The position numbers and the translations under genes are program-made. The notes beneath the pieces are model-generated. The model was given only the letters and a program-made list of their open reading frames with translations, searched no databases and was not told the origin of the DNA. Shown one piece after another: positions 52,008 through 63,991 of a stretch of 64,000 bases of DNA (position 1 is the first letter of the stretch; each line of letters starts with the position of its first letter). The DNA is taken from positions 6,200,001-6,264,000 of the forward strand of contig JASJZH010000006.1 in assembly GCA_037178975.1 (NCBI GenBank), in the 5' to 3' direction. The DNA is from Oscheius tipulae (Eukaryota; Nematoda; Chromadorea; Rhabditida; Rhabditidae).

Positions 52008-54345
52008 ATGCTCAACTTAGCTCTCCTACTTTTTTTTCTGTGAGTTGCGAAGTCTCTAACAGCAATTTATGTAGCTTTCATGGAACACCAGCACTTCACC
52101 CGTATTCGCAGACAGCAAGTTTGGATCTGAGAAAGCACTTTTCAACAGAGGTTTGTATTTTTTTTAAAGAAAGTAATACGCTTTCAAGCTTAAAACGGAT
52201 GATCTCTTCAACGGACAAGTGGAAATTATCGGAGAGCAGAAAAATACAGACAGCGTCATTATATTGAATGCGTGGAGAATTGACGTCTTTGCGGCCAATG
52301 TCAGTTGCAACAATCGTATGCAATCATCAAAGGGAAACAAGGGATTTCTTTACAGGGGAACTCGAGATTGTGAATATTGCACACCAGAAGTTGGTGGATG
52401 ATACCCTACGCATAGAAGTTGCGGGGAACATTACCACCGGTGAAAAATGTGTTGTCAAAGTAAGCTTTTCTTTTTGTTCTTTTTGAACAGTTCTCAGATC
52501 AAATATGCAGCTCCGTTTTCGCAACTTTATGGTCTCTATAAATCCTACTTTCCTTCTAAGTATGACGAGGGTCAGAAAACTGTCGCAGTTACAACCAACA
52601 ATGAACCCGAAATGTCCAGACTTTGGGTTCCTTGCTTTGATTCTATGGACATCCTTTCCAATTGGACAATCAACATTGAGCATCCGTTGAATACACGATT
52701 GCTAGGAATGGGAAACGTTTTGACAAGGTGCGAACATGTTCTTTGTAGTAACAAACGTTTCTAGAAAGATAGGCAACTATCAAAAATCTGCTTTGAAGAG
52801 TATGAGACCGTGGCAAGCTTCGAAAGTGGCTTTCGCTCTGATTGAAGAAAAACGTTTCAAGACCTATTCACAAGTTGCAAAAACAAATCAAACAGTATGC
52901 TAAAACGTTTTGTTTAAATTTCTTTATGCAGCTTCGATTTTGGTTCCCGAGAAATATCATCTTCCGCATGAAAGCCAACGACATTTTGAAGATTTCTTCC
53001 GAGTTTTTCAACAGCGTCTCCGACTCGTTCGGTCGTGTTCTCGGCTGTAAAAACATTGGTATGATGAGTAACACCACACCCTCAAAGTGATGGAATGCAG
53101 AATTTGTCGTCCTTCAACATAGGAGTGGCGTCTCCAGCGGCTGCCTGGTGATTTTTGATCAGCGTCACGATCTCAACGCACAACAATTGAGAAGTTCGAT
53201 TGTCAAACTGGTTGGTAACTGAAACAGTTTTGTTTGTACAGTCAACTTTTTCAGTGGCTGGGATCGGAAGTTCTGTACCCTTCGACTCAGGATGCCTGGT
53301 TTACACAAGCTTTGGCGGAATATCTTGCGCTTACACATAGCAACTGGACAGAGGTTGGAGATTTTTGAAACAATGAAAAAATTACTCAGGTGGATCGCTT
53401 AAAGCTGTTGACAGACACGGTTCACCATCCAAGGATTCTGGAAGAGGGCCTGGAAGCTAAGTACTCCACATCCTGGTTGTCTAGAGATCTCTACAACAAC
53501 AAGATAAGGCACTTTCTCTTTCTCTTTTATTGCATTGTTTTAGGGCGTGTTTGTCATCTCCATGCTTGCCGACATTCTAACTCGTTCAAGCTTCGACAAC
53601 ATGGTGAGAGAGCTCATTCGCACATTCTCCGGACGCTTTTTCACCTCAGATCGTATCTTCTTCCTGACTCGAGAGTTCACCGAGCGCAGCAAGTGGCCAG
53701 CCTGCTATCGTGCCTTCATTTCGACGCAATCAGATTTTGTGAGCATACTTTAGACGTCCTCCAACCGTTTTCTAATTAAGATCGGGCTGCCCGTGGTTTC
53801 AATTAATCGCGCAAACAATACGTTAACGATAACTCAGCACAACTTTGAAATGCTCGACAGGGATGACTTCCGCTTGTGAGCCATGTCAATGAGAAAACTA
53901 GTGTTTCACGTTTCAGCAGACCCATATTTTGGACTAGTCAGTGGACAAATCCTCTTTGGGTATTAGTCAATGGGTCAACTAATTTCATGTGGTTGCATCA
54001 CGGTAACTGATAATTTAGAATAAACATGAAGAGTTTAGATGATGTGAGTGTCGAAATGGAACTTGGTGGCGATGAGTCAGTATTTGTCGACCCGGAGATT
54101 CACGGACTTTACCTAGTTGAGTACCATGGGAAGGATCTTTTCAGCATGTGGAATAAGACTCAGGTTTGAACCTTTTGAGCAACCATCATTTTCAGGACTG
54201 CTCTCGTTTCCACAGATATTGTGTTGAGCCTACAATAAACGGCAATTTCTGCGTGTCGATCTACAACCAACATTGTCGCGTAGAATTTCCCACCATCCCA
54301 CTGCTGTATTCCGGCTACATGCATCGATGGGATAACGAGGATTGA
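52008..54345 (+). CDS. Secreted M1-aminopeptidase-like pseudoenzyme
   Basis: The start MLNLALLLFFL looks like a signal peptide, and an intron splits it from HGTPALHPYSQTASLDLRKHF. The M1 N-terminal domain is clear, including MSRLWVPCFDSMDILSNWTI (family form: RRAFPCFDEP...) at about 52610-52670. In active M1 enzymes GAMEN binds the peptide N-terminus; here the aligned stretch is HRSGVSSGCLVIFDQRHDLN. The zinc motif HExxH-x18-E aligns with RSSIVKLWLGSEVLYPST then WFTQALAEYLAL, so both His and both Glu are replaced (Ser, Ser, Lys, Gln). The C-terminal part (LPVVSINRANNTLTITQHNF, IFWTSQWTNPLWVLVN) follows the family and ends at 54345. Length, about 650 codons, is near that of a complete but inactive member. 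It is likely secreted, with a binding rather than catalytic role. AATAAA at 54372-54377. Confidence 0.8.
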
Positions 54346-54891
54346 AATGTGAACGATACAGTCGTGTTTGTAATAAAATTTTCTTATACAAGAGCTGTCA
54401 GAGTGTTAACAGCAGCCATTTAGGTATTTGAAGTTGTCCTTGAACCTGGGACACGGGGATCGTGAGGCACTTGTCGGCGAATTGTGGCTGTGTGAGAGAC
54501 AGATACCCGTTTAGGTCCCACAGTGACTCATTCATGACGGAGTCCTTTGCTGTTTGCACTGCTTATCTACATGTAGCGCTCAGCGATCTGCCTTCCTTGC
54601 ATTGAGCTTCGCATTGAGACCACACATGAGTGAGTTTTTTTTTTATGCAGACGAGGAATCATGGACAGTCCATAAAACAGGTTCCCTATGGTATCTTACA
54701 ATCTATGATTTGTGTTTTATTTGACTTTGTGCTATCACCTCTACCAGTATCAAAAACATCTTGGTTTCGCACACTATTGAATAGTAAAGTATTGTTTGTA
54801 GAATGTAAAATCAGGATATTCAAAGTTTCAACCTCCCATGCCTATCCCATCAATCGGCCTCTTATGCGCACCCATCAGCTGTTTGACCCAA
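54346..54891. other. Spacer between the M1-like and NHR-kinase genes
   Basis: 546 bp on the plus strand, with the upstream gene's poly(A) signal at 54372-54377. A short open stretch just before 54892 (MPIPSIGLLCAPISCLTQ) is in frame with the downstream start, so the true start could lie about 57 bp upstream. Nothing else was recognised. Confidence 0.4.
54372..54377 (+). terminator. M1-like gene poly(A) signal
   Basis: AATAAA 27 bp after the stop codon at 54345. Confidence 0.65.
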
Positions 54892-57800
54892 ATGACGTTT
54901 CTAGCCGATAATGGTGAAGAGAAACATTTTAAAATATTCAACTTTCAGCTCTTACCTTTCATCGATCTCACACGGAATTGGTTACCGTATCTGAGCGTAC
55001 GTTAAACTGTTTCTTTGACTAAAAATTGCTTACAGTTGACCGAGTAGCTGAAAAACTCAACTTTTCACGTGTTGCTGCCATTTTCTCATCAAGGTGATAT
55101 TCAAAGAGTATTGGTATACTTTCTTTTTCAGACCAGTCCAACCAGATGAGGTCGTCTTCTTTCGTTGCAGAAGAAACACACCATTTGAGCATAAAAAGTC
55201 ATCCATTGGATTCACTGAATACGATCCGAAAACTCTCGACTATGAAAAGTTTCTAAAGTGAGTTATGAGCTTTCCCTTACGAAAGGTCGGCTTTAGAGAG
55301 TTTTCTGCAATTCCGAAAGGAAGAATTATTCTCATAAATACAGCAAATTCGGATAAAAAGACCGATTTTGACGACCACTGTATTCATTACGATGAAAATG
55401 GAACAATTTACTACGGAATCAACGGCATGCTGGATGTGAGTGACTTTTAGAGTTTCTCTACAAAGTTTTGTCTCTAGACAACGCTTGACATCAGCCGAAA
55501 ACCGGGAAAACTGTGGATGTATTCGGTTATGGGTTCCTTATCAGAAATTGATATTGTCGGTGAGCTTTCTTCCTCCTACTCTGTCAACAAATGCATCTTC
55601 AGACAACCCTCTCAGTCCTAAAGTCTTTGAGCGGTACTTGCAAACAGCCAAACGTCTAAAACTCGGATATAAATCGGTGATTTCAGCTATTCACGGTGTC
55701 TTAAACTTTTTTTCAACGGAAGTATGCATTTTAGACAACAGGCCTGGGCTAATTTCTCGACTGCCTACAAGCGATGAACCTATGCTGTTTCATCGGACTA
55801 ATCTTAATTTTGCTACTTTCGAAGGTTACTTTGCAGATTTCATTTCAAAATGCAGTTCCAGGAAGAAAGGAAGCAGAAGCTTTAGATACACGGGTCAATG
55901 TCGCATTTTCCAGCAAGTGAGCATCTAAAGTTTCTTTTTCAAATTTTATTCTAGACCTATAACCATTGGGGACTGCTTGTCGTTCACAGTTGAAGCTATG
56001 GGCAGGATTCGTTTGGGACTATTGCCTCACAGTCCTGATAAATTCTCAGCCAATGACCTCTCAAAGTAAGTTTAACTTCGACAGTTAACATTCTGTTTAG
56101 AAACTTTACGAAGGATCAGTTTGGTCCCACAAATTGTGAGTTTCTGGCAAACGTAAAGTTTGCCACTGGAGATTTGGTTCACATTGCATTGATCAAGCCA
56201 GATGATTCCCCTGCAACAGCCCTCGTTGGGACCAATGGAGAATACCTTGTGAATAGCTAATGTACCATTTTAAAATACCCTACTTTCAGCTGTCTAAAAT
56301 TATGTCGCAGGACAGATATTACGTCGTCTTCAGGAGCGAAAACGTGGCAAAGCTGATAATAGTCGACTTCAAGACAATGGAATCGGAGGAGGTTCTGAGT
56401 AAGGTTGGCTAGAAGATTAATAGAATGCACGTTTTCAGAAACCATTGTTCCTAATCCTAAAGAACTGGATAAGCAGATTAATCAGTTCGAAGAAGACACT
56501 AAGCTAAAACCGAAAGCGGACCCACCGAGACCAGTGGAAAGGACAAAACATGCACCAAAGCAGGACAAGCCAAATTTACCACGTGAATCCCCTCCCGATA
56601 TCCTCAGAAGGGACGGAAACGAAAGTGAGTTTAGAATTGTCCAGTTTCAAAACGCCATTTTATAGATCCCCCATCCCCATTGGAACACGGTGCTTACCAA
56701 CTGATTCAAACAACCATTTTCGACAAGATTTACATGAAAGACCTGACGGTTATCAAGAAGCTGGGCTCTGGCGCACAAGGTGACGTCAAAATGGTGTCAT
56801 CACCTTTGTTAGGGTAATTTGACACTATGAAATGAGCGTAAAGCTATTTTTAGAAGGAAAGCAGCCAAATTATTCACACATACTAGTGAAATAATGGCAA
56901 AGTACGAAAAAAGAGAGCTCGAAACACTTGCCAAGGTAAATGAATGGAAGAGGTATTTCAACTTCTGTTCAGCTCAACTCTCATCCATTCATCATCAGCA
57001 TTCACGGGTATATTTTCGACAACGAGTCGTCTCCTCAACCGATGGGTTTCTTGATGGAGTTGATGGAGAATGGTTGCATGTACAATGGTAGGAAAGCTAT
57101 TTCGTATCAAACTAGTTTTAGTTGTACACGATGTTCATAGCGTGAATGGACAGAGAAAGTTCCGTGTGAAGATCGAAAAACCTCATCTTTACAACTGGAT
57201 CCAACAAGCGGCTAGCGCCTTTAATTTCATGCACAGTGCTGGAATCATCCATCGAGATATCAAAACACAGAAGTAAGTCACAGAGATTAAAATCTGCGAT
57301 ACTGAAACGTAACAGCATGTTGTTGACAAATGACCACGAGCAGTTGCGTATCTGTGACTTGGGGCTTTCAGGAAAGGTCCAATTGGACAATATGACCATG
57401 AGGTGACGCAACAAATTTCCTTGAAACATGTTCTTTTTTTAGAATTGGTACCTATTTGTACATGGCGCCGGAAGTGTTGGCCATGGCACAAGATGGTCCC
57501 ATCGAGAAACATTACGACAACAAGTGTGACGTCTATAGTTTAGCGATCTGCATGTGGGAAATGTGGCATCGAAGGTAGTAGAACAACGGAAGTTATTAGA
57601 TAGATTTGCATTGCAGACAGCCTTATTTACACGAAACCGATACAGAACACGTGCTGATAAAAAAAGTCTGCAGAGATGGGTATCGTCCTATTATCAAATC
57701 GGAACTGGGCGGTGGAACACTTCCCGAACTGATTCAAAGAGCCTGGGCTCCCAATCCAAAAGATCGTCCTTCAATGTTCGAAATTTGCAGAATTGCTCAT

Positions 57801-57896
57801 ACAAAACTGGTTGAGCAGGAAAAGGTGAGCTGGTTATTCAAAAAGTGGATGTATAAAAAGGAAGAACAGATCCAGTTTGGCGATATTCATATCTAG
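54892..57896 (+). CDS. Two-Neuralized-domain protein kinase (NHR-NHR-kinase)
   Basis: The chosen start MTFLADN splices in phase onto ALTFHRSHTELVTVSE. NHR1 covers roughly residues 8-158: RVAAIFSSRPVQPDE, SSIGFTEYDPKTL, IHYDENGTIYYGINGMLD and LWMYSVMGSLSEIDIV, the core pattern of Neuralized repeats. NHR2 is at about 55780-56400: MLFHRTNLNFATFE, RVNVAFSSKPITIGDCLSF, GRIRLGLLPHSPDKF, ALVGTNGEYL and AKLIIVDF. A charged Pro/Lys linker (DPPRPVERTKHAPKQDKP) leads to a kinase from about 56690 with LGSGAQGDVK (glycine loop), KAAKLF (beta3 Lys), IIHRDIKTQNMLL (catalytic loop), CDLGLSG (metal Asp), MAPEVL and DRPSMFE. All catalytic residues are present. No RING or transmembrane segment was found. The kinase resembles TKL/Ser-Thr types, but its family is unsettled. 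Role unknown. A 31-bp intron is inferred at about 55822-55852. Confidence 0.85.
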
Positions 57897-58824
57897 TCCC
57901 ACTAAAAATAATGCTGATGAAAACAAAAACAGCAAAAGCTATACAGAGAGAACCTCTTCAAATAATTCTGCCTATTGTTTGGAAAATTTTTTTTACTTTC
58001 AGCGATAAACTACAAAGTGAAAGAGTTTCAGAAAGGCTACGACCTCCGCATCCGTCTCTGAAACTCCAACATAATGTTCTGTATATAATGAAGTTATCTG
58101 TTGTGACATGTTCTCGGTGTAGATAGTGATATCATGGATTCTTGAGCACGACGATGAGGTTATCAGTACCCGCGGCTCTTCTTCCGTCAAGTAATGATCC
58201 GCCTATTTCGTCGACAAGTCTTGGAATAACAGACAACCAGCCACAGTGCGGTGTGCGTGTCATATTCGGTCAACCCTTCTTTGCGCCTTTTAAACATAAT
58301 GCCTGATCAGATCACGTGCTTCTGTTACGATCTCTATTTTGCTATCTGTCGTCCGCGCGACGTCGTCGGTCTCTGATTAAAAGGCGCCAAGACTGTTGTG
58401 TTGGTCAGGCTGGACTTCCTCCGGCTTTCTCATCTGTTTTCATCCTATTTTTGATACTTTTATCAACTTGGAACAAACAACTTTAATTTCTAACTCGCGG
58501 TATATATACTGGCTTGCAAATTTCCTCTATCACCCGCTGCTCACAACATTGTTTTTCTTGCCATACTTCAAAAGCTTTCGAGTTGGTTCAGTCTTCAGGG
58601 AATCTTTTAAGGGAGGAGAAACCCCTTAAAAGATTCAGTTCGGACCATCCCTTTTGTAGTCGACTAATAACTGCGATTCCTTGATGAAAACCGCCCCGGC
58701 ACCTCGTTTTTGATGTTATATTTGAGCTCTTGATAAGAGAATTCTGATAAGGAAGCTGTCCATCAGATTAGTTCTTCCAAAACACCTTGTTTTAAATCTG
58801 TAACTGATAGACCGGCATTCCAGA
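57897..58824. other. Intergenic region with a perfect hairpin
   Basis: About 930 bp between the kinase stop and the cysteine dioxygenase ATG. It contains a perfect inverted repeat, GAATCTTTTAAGGG at 58600-58613 and CCCTTAAAAGATTC at 58623-58636, with a 9-nt loop. A GGCATTCCAG at 58814-58823 immediately before the ATG may be a trans-splice acceptor. Confidence 0.5.
58600..58636. repeat. Perfect 14-bp hairpin between the kinase and CDO genes
   Basis: Arms GAATCTTTTAAGGG and CCCTTAAAAGATTC, loop AGGAGAAAC. It is shorter than a typical microRNA precursor and has no U-run, so a regulatory or chance origin is open. Confidence 0.8.
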
Positions 58825-60692
58825 ATGGTTAGCCTCGAGGAGCTTATTGATGAATTGCGCAGTATTTTTGAAGACAACCACGTTGACATTCAGGAAGTGA
58901 GTAAAGATTTTCCTCGAATTCATTTTCATTTTTCAGGTGACGAGGCTTCTTGAGTCATACAAGAGTAATGTCCACGATTGGGGCAAATATGCAATGTTCG
59001 ACGACCATAAGTAAGCATACTGTCTAAGGGTGTGGTCAATTCCAATTTTAGGTACACTCGGAATCTGGTTGACATTGGCAACGGAAAGTATAACTTGATG
59101 ATTCTTTGTTGGGGGCCTGGTATGGGAAGCAGGTTTTGAAGCCACACTGTTGGTCTTTAACCATTGAATTACAGTATCCACGATCATACGGATGCTCATT
59201 GCTTCGTCAAAGTACTGGACGGAAACCTTTTGGAAACCAAATACGCCTGGCCAGAGCCCGATGTTCAGGATAAACCCTTGAAAGAGGTTGAGAAGAATGT
59301 CTATGATAGGAATGGTGTCTCCTACATGAGTGGTGAGTAAAACTAAAATCCATTAGCCACTGTAATCTGTTTTGAAGTTCAACAATTGTGTACGTGATAG
59401 TTGCGATATTCGTCATCTTCAGTTTTCTGTTTCGCCGAAAACGCAAAGATTTCCGGGGCAACGCGTTGACAAGAAGGGAGGGGAACTAGAAAATGCCCGA
59501 TCGAATTGATTATGTCATTCATCAACACGTGATACCGGAGGTGAAACCGCATCGGTGAATCAGGGTTCTACAGTATCTTTAAAAAATGGAGAAATAGATT
59601 TCTGCAATCGATTTCAGACAAAATTTGACACGTAATGCCAACTTTTCTATGGTAGGTTGACATCTTTATACACGGTGTCCCTGTTTCAATAAAGTCTCCG
59701 AACATGAGAACGTGTTCGAAAATGTTGTTGCGTATGCAACCGCGCACTTTGGATCTCTTACAGTATTTTCACGGCTGATGCCGATTGAACTGTTGAATAA
59801 ACAAGCGCTGCTTAGCCATAGTCAGTCCCGTTTATTGTATGGGCAAAATAATTACAGATAATACACGTAACATACTCGAAATTGTTTTGAGCCACAAACA
59901 CCTGAGATTGTAGAGACGATTTGAAAGGAACCCCCTGATGATAACTTGTTATAAGAGAAGCGTAGTTCGCACTTGTAATACATAGCTAGACATGTGAATC
60001 AGGTTTCAAATTTCACTGATCCTTTTTGGAAGATGCCATCATCCCATAGTGGCTTCAAATCGTGTGTTCAGTATTGTTGCTCGTCACGATGCAAACATTC
60101 ACAGAACGTGGCAAATTTCAATTGAGGGGTTTCAATTGTATCAAGCGTTTTTTGCGCTAAGAGTACAAACGAAGATCTTGCAGATAAACTGGGACTGCAT
60201 CGTATGGAGAACCCAAGTCATTCGGATGGAGCCGTATCACTTCACCTCTACATTCCACCCTACCAGACCTGTAATGCGTTCGATGAGGTACGGACTACCA
60301 GACGTTCCCCCGTCTAAACCCAATAGGTGATAGTTAGTCAGGCAAGCGTACACGTGCATTAAGCGGGAAGTGACGCGTAAAAAGTCAAAAGAGGTAGTTT
60401 AATTATTGGCAATATCACCATACGTCCCAAAACCAAATTAAAGAACCAGATTGTTTACTACAGTTCCGGGCTGGAAATAGCGGTGGTCTCGCGCTAACAA
60501 GGAAAACTTGATTAAAACATTTATTCTCAGAGAAGCGGAAAGAAAACGCAAGTTCAAGTCACTTTCTACTCAAAGTATGGGCACATGGTTGACTACAAAG
60601 GCTCGAAAGAGGGCAAGATAATCGGCTACCCATCCCAAGTACTCAATCCTACTATCGCATCATCCGAGAAGAGCACAATTTCGTTAATGTAG
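58825..60692 (+). CDS. cdo-1: Cysteine dioxygenase
   Basis: Cysteine dioxygenase oxidises cysteine to cysteine sulfinate with a mononuclear iron, controlling cysteine and taurine/sulfite levels. The start [20 protein letters not shown], then [78 protein letters not shown] and [18 protein letters not shown] align end to end with the mammalian enzyme. The iron ligands (HDH and the His of GLHR), the cross-link Cys (AHCF) and Tyr (HLY) are all present, so it should be active. The tail to the stop at 60690-60692 is about 35 residues. Exons join in phase, but two introns are long: about 59333-60181 (850 bp) and 60288-60529. The first holds a poly(A) signal and a membrane-tail ORF. Confidence 0.92.
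59379..59489 (+). other. Transmembrane-tail ORF inside a cysteine dioxygenase intron
   Basis: Within the 850-bp intron an open stretch of 37 codons begins after an AAG acceptor-like site and reads [18 protein letters not shown], then [18 protein letters not shown], then TAG at 59487-59489. A hydrophobic helix followed at once by basic residues is the typical stop-transfer end of a type I membrane protein. AATAAA follows at 59688-59693. It could be an alternative last exon. Its frame is compatible with the CDO junctions that break after codon position two, but not with the normal donor at 59332. Chance is possible. Confidence 0.3.
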
Positions 60693-63062
60693 AAAGTTGA
60701 TTGTTTTACCCGTCTCTGCACAATAATTATTCCCGTTTTAGCTCCGCCACTCACATATGTACATTTGTGTTCATGAAACTTGTTCATAACATATAAAGGG
60801 TCAATAGGCTAAACGTGTTACGGTATGAAGTGCAGACAGTTGTTGTAAATAGCGGAGAAAGGACAAGCGATGATGACGTTATTGTTTTGACATTACATGT
60901 CTGGTCCTGCTTCTAATCTACTCATTTTTAGACGGGCAGATGCTTTTCTGTCTTACGCGAACTGTTATTTTCGCATAAACAGACTCTTTGCGCCTCCCTT
61001 CCAGCTCCCTTGAACACATGTGGTATTACTTTGTGGGGATACTTTTCAGAGAAAAGTCGCATCTATTTAGTCTGCCACTAGCCACCACACTGTCAATGGC
61101 CGCAAAATGCCACCTTGAAATGCCACTGCTTAATTATTTAGGCTAATTTGTTAGACCTTACCCTCCTAACCACTTTATCCTTCTGAAAATGATGGAATTC
61201 TACCTCGCTGTGCAGCTATTTTCGGCATACCATTCATTCTCTCCTTTTCAACTCAAAGTTCCATATATAGCGATCCTCTTTTAACGTGACGTAACGGTCG
61301 ACCAGACTCCAACTGGGATACCGAGTTAGGATTTGAAACATTTCTTATTACTTGAGACGCGCACACAGGTGTAACTTGTGACAAAGCTCGCCAGGTTACA
61401 CCTGTTTGTTTTCAATGAATATTCAGCAGCTCTCTCGGAATTCGGTCACAGTTTAGAAAATCCTTGCAGATGGTCATCATCGAGATTAGAAGTTCATTTT
61501 TTTTTTCTTTAATCAAATAGTCGCAGAGGGTTGAGAGAAGCTACAACCTGTCAAGCACAGGCATTGTTCCCCCACTCAGTGGTCTCCCATGCTTCTCTCT
61601 CCTACACTCGGATGTGGCATAGGACCATTCTGAATATTTTGACCACATAGATAGGAAGTGACATCCATACGCATAGCGCAACGTCAGAGGCTTCCGCCTC
61701 CTTCTTGATGGTGTAGAATGCCCCCAGTGGGAGGAAATCCTCCAGCCGCTTTTAAGGTGATCATCACCCCCCAATTTTCACTTTGAAACGACTCTGGTTC
61801 CCTACTTTTGCATTCTCGACATGTATGCATACCCCCACCTGCGGGCATGTGACTAAAAATTCGTGCTGTTAGGAATCGGCTCATATTTTTATCACTTCTC
61901 AAGTCAAAAGATGATCACGCTTGGATGAAGCTTCCATTTTCAGTGTTGCCTGACTACAACACAGGTTTGAGCTGATGCAAAAGATTGTGTCTCGTCGTGT
62001 GTGCGGAGGCGGTGTAGGCAATAGCAATGCTCAGTCAAGCCTCAGTTCGTACTGTTGAACTCGCTGATTTGCTCTGAATTATTCGTGTCATTTTGGAAGA
62101 CGACACGAAGCGTAAAATTTGGCATCAAAAGATCCTTTCATGAAATACACACACATAAGCAGTTCCTTCTCCTGCGTGGGTTTCTAATTAGCTCATGTAA
62201 TAGTGGATGCCGGTAGTCTTTAGGCGAAGCAAGACACCAGTCGTCACCAGAGCGTGTTTTCCAACTTTTCCGTAAATTAAAAACTACCCCCATATAATAA
62301 CATGCTGTTGTCTCATTCTCTTTGTGTAAGCACATGGTTTGCTCCACTCGCCACGACTTTTACACCTGTACAATACTACTAATAAGGAAATCGTGTTTCC
62401 ATGATGCTGACCCACCTGGTGACATGTCGCTTACAAATGATATTAACCGTACGCACCAACAAGATTTGTCTTTTGTGCCAGCTTACCAAAGCTGTTTTCC
62501 CTATTATATGATTTATCCGAGGAGGCGGGTCCGTCTCCTTGATCCCTTGTAACAATTAGAGCCGATAATTGTGTTATGACCCACTGGTTGTGGAGCCCCT
62601 ATCTATAGACTCATTAGTTCTGTTGAATAGTCAACATTTTGTCAAAAAAAGCCGGGCCCTTTGTATTTATCCAAAACATTCCATTTGATGACCTTTATTT
62701 GTGTTCCTTATAGTTGTGTGAGAGAGTATTCACATAAAAGTGACGAGCATGCTCTCGCACTCATTACGCGCGTCTACTAGCGCTTGTTAGACACATATTT
62801 TCAGTAGAATCGGTTCACCTGAAAATACTGCAAGGCAGCCGACCGTGTTTATCTCAACTAACTATCGTATTCTTTCCACCCCCGTTGCTGCGCATGTACG
62901 GCTTGATTGGAAAAGATTTGCTTCCAGAGCAAAGGTAGATCTCGTCGCCTCAGAGCTCATTGAATCCTCATTACTGGAGAGAAGGTTCTGCTGAGCTACT
63001 TTGTATCATCCGTTCGATTCATTCGAGACCCATCTGGTGGTCCGATCCGACTCAAAACCCAA
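60693..63062. other. Intergenic region with an E-box-type palindrome
   Basis: About 2.4 kb with no recognised gene. An inverted repeat with arms ACAGGTGTAAC at 61365-61375 and GTTACACCTGT at 61395-61405 holds CAGGTG/CACCTG motifs. Only short ORFs without domains were seen. Confidence 0.45.
61365..61405. repeat. Palindromic CAGGTG/CACCTG site pair
   Basis: Arms ACAGGTGTAAC and GTTACACCTGT are perfect complements with 19 bases between. They contain E-box-like CAGGTG and T-box-like AGGTGTAA half-sites in inverted orientation. Binding is not shown. Confidence 0.6.
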
Positions 63063-63991
63063 TTGCCTTATAAGGTTGTCCCGTTCTTTCTCAATAATTC
63101 TATATACACTCACCGCGTTGTGAAACATTACCAGATCAGCGAAAAACGCCTGGTAATTAAAGTTCATCCCGAACAGGCATCTTTATCATGGGAGTACATT
63201 CATTTAGCCTATATTCAGAAGGGTGCATTATTCACGCTGAGTTGTCCACCACTTTTGCCAGATGCTGTAGGTACCGCGATCAGCGGGGCGGAGCTTGTTT
63301 CCGCCCTTCATGTATATCTTTCAGATGCACTAGTAGAGGCTTCTGTTCGTACGGGGAGACATATCCTGATCTTCAAGATCTCTGCCCAGCCTCATTACCT
63401 TGCATAGTATGCCTGCTTACATCGGTAGAGAAAGTCAACAGGTGATTTGTCTTGTTGCGCTGTTTTCCACTTGCTCTTTTATTACATTTTAACGTAGTCG
63501 GCTTGACATGTCTCATATCTTATACTCCCAGACCTCCTTCTCTACCACTTGCGCTCCCCCTGGTTATGGTGAGAGGTTGTGACGCAGTGCCCTGTCCACG
63601 CTCTAGACTTCCCCTTTCCATTTTTGGCCCATTCCGGGTATAATCGTCGTGCTCCGGTTTTTGGAATCTTGTACTCAGAACTTCCTTTGACCAACGAAGA
63701 CATTTCAGCCCTCACAGCTTGCCAAAATTTCGTCGTTACAACGAATCACGTCAATACTCGTCTTTTTGACACATTTAATATATTCCACAGTGTGAGTACC
63801 TTATATTAAACGTAAATTCGGTTATCGCAACACCTGGCAAATTGCGAAAATTGTTTGACGTTAACCACGCTGCCTAATACAATAAGAAAGCGTCAACTCG
63901 CTTATATATGATATATTTTCAGTCCGTACAGGATCCGGCGGGAAACAGAAGACGATTGGGTGTCATCAGACGAATGTTTTCATCGATATAG
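63063..63991 (+). CDS. Unidentified multi-exon gene, 3' part
   Basis: I do not recognise this gene. An open stretch at 63063-63290 reads like protein (VVPFFLNNSIYTHRVVKHYQ, SEKRLVIKVHPEQASLSWEY), but its frame has CTG, not ATG, at the left edge, so it is probably an internal exon. A possible Cys-rich exon lies near 63325-63445 in another frame (CTSRGFCSYGETYPDLQDLC). A clear last pair of exons closes the gene: LTACQNFVVTTNHVNTRLF... ends at a GTGAGT donor (63792). An acceptor TATTTTCAG at 63922 leads to SVQDPAGNRRRLGVIRRMFS and TAG at 63989-63991. The basic C-terminus and splice signals argue for a real gene end. Exon order and the start are unresolved. Confidence 0.35.
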
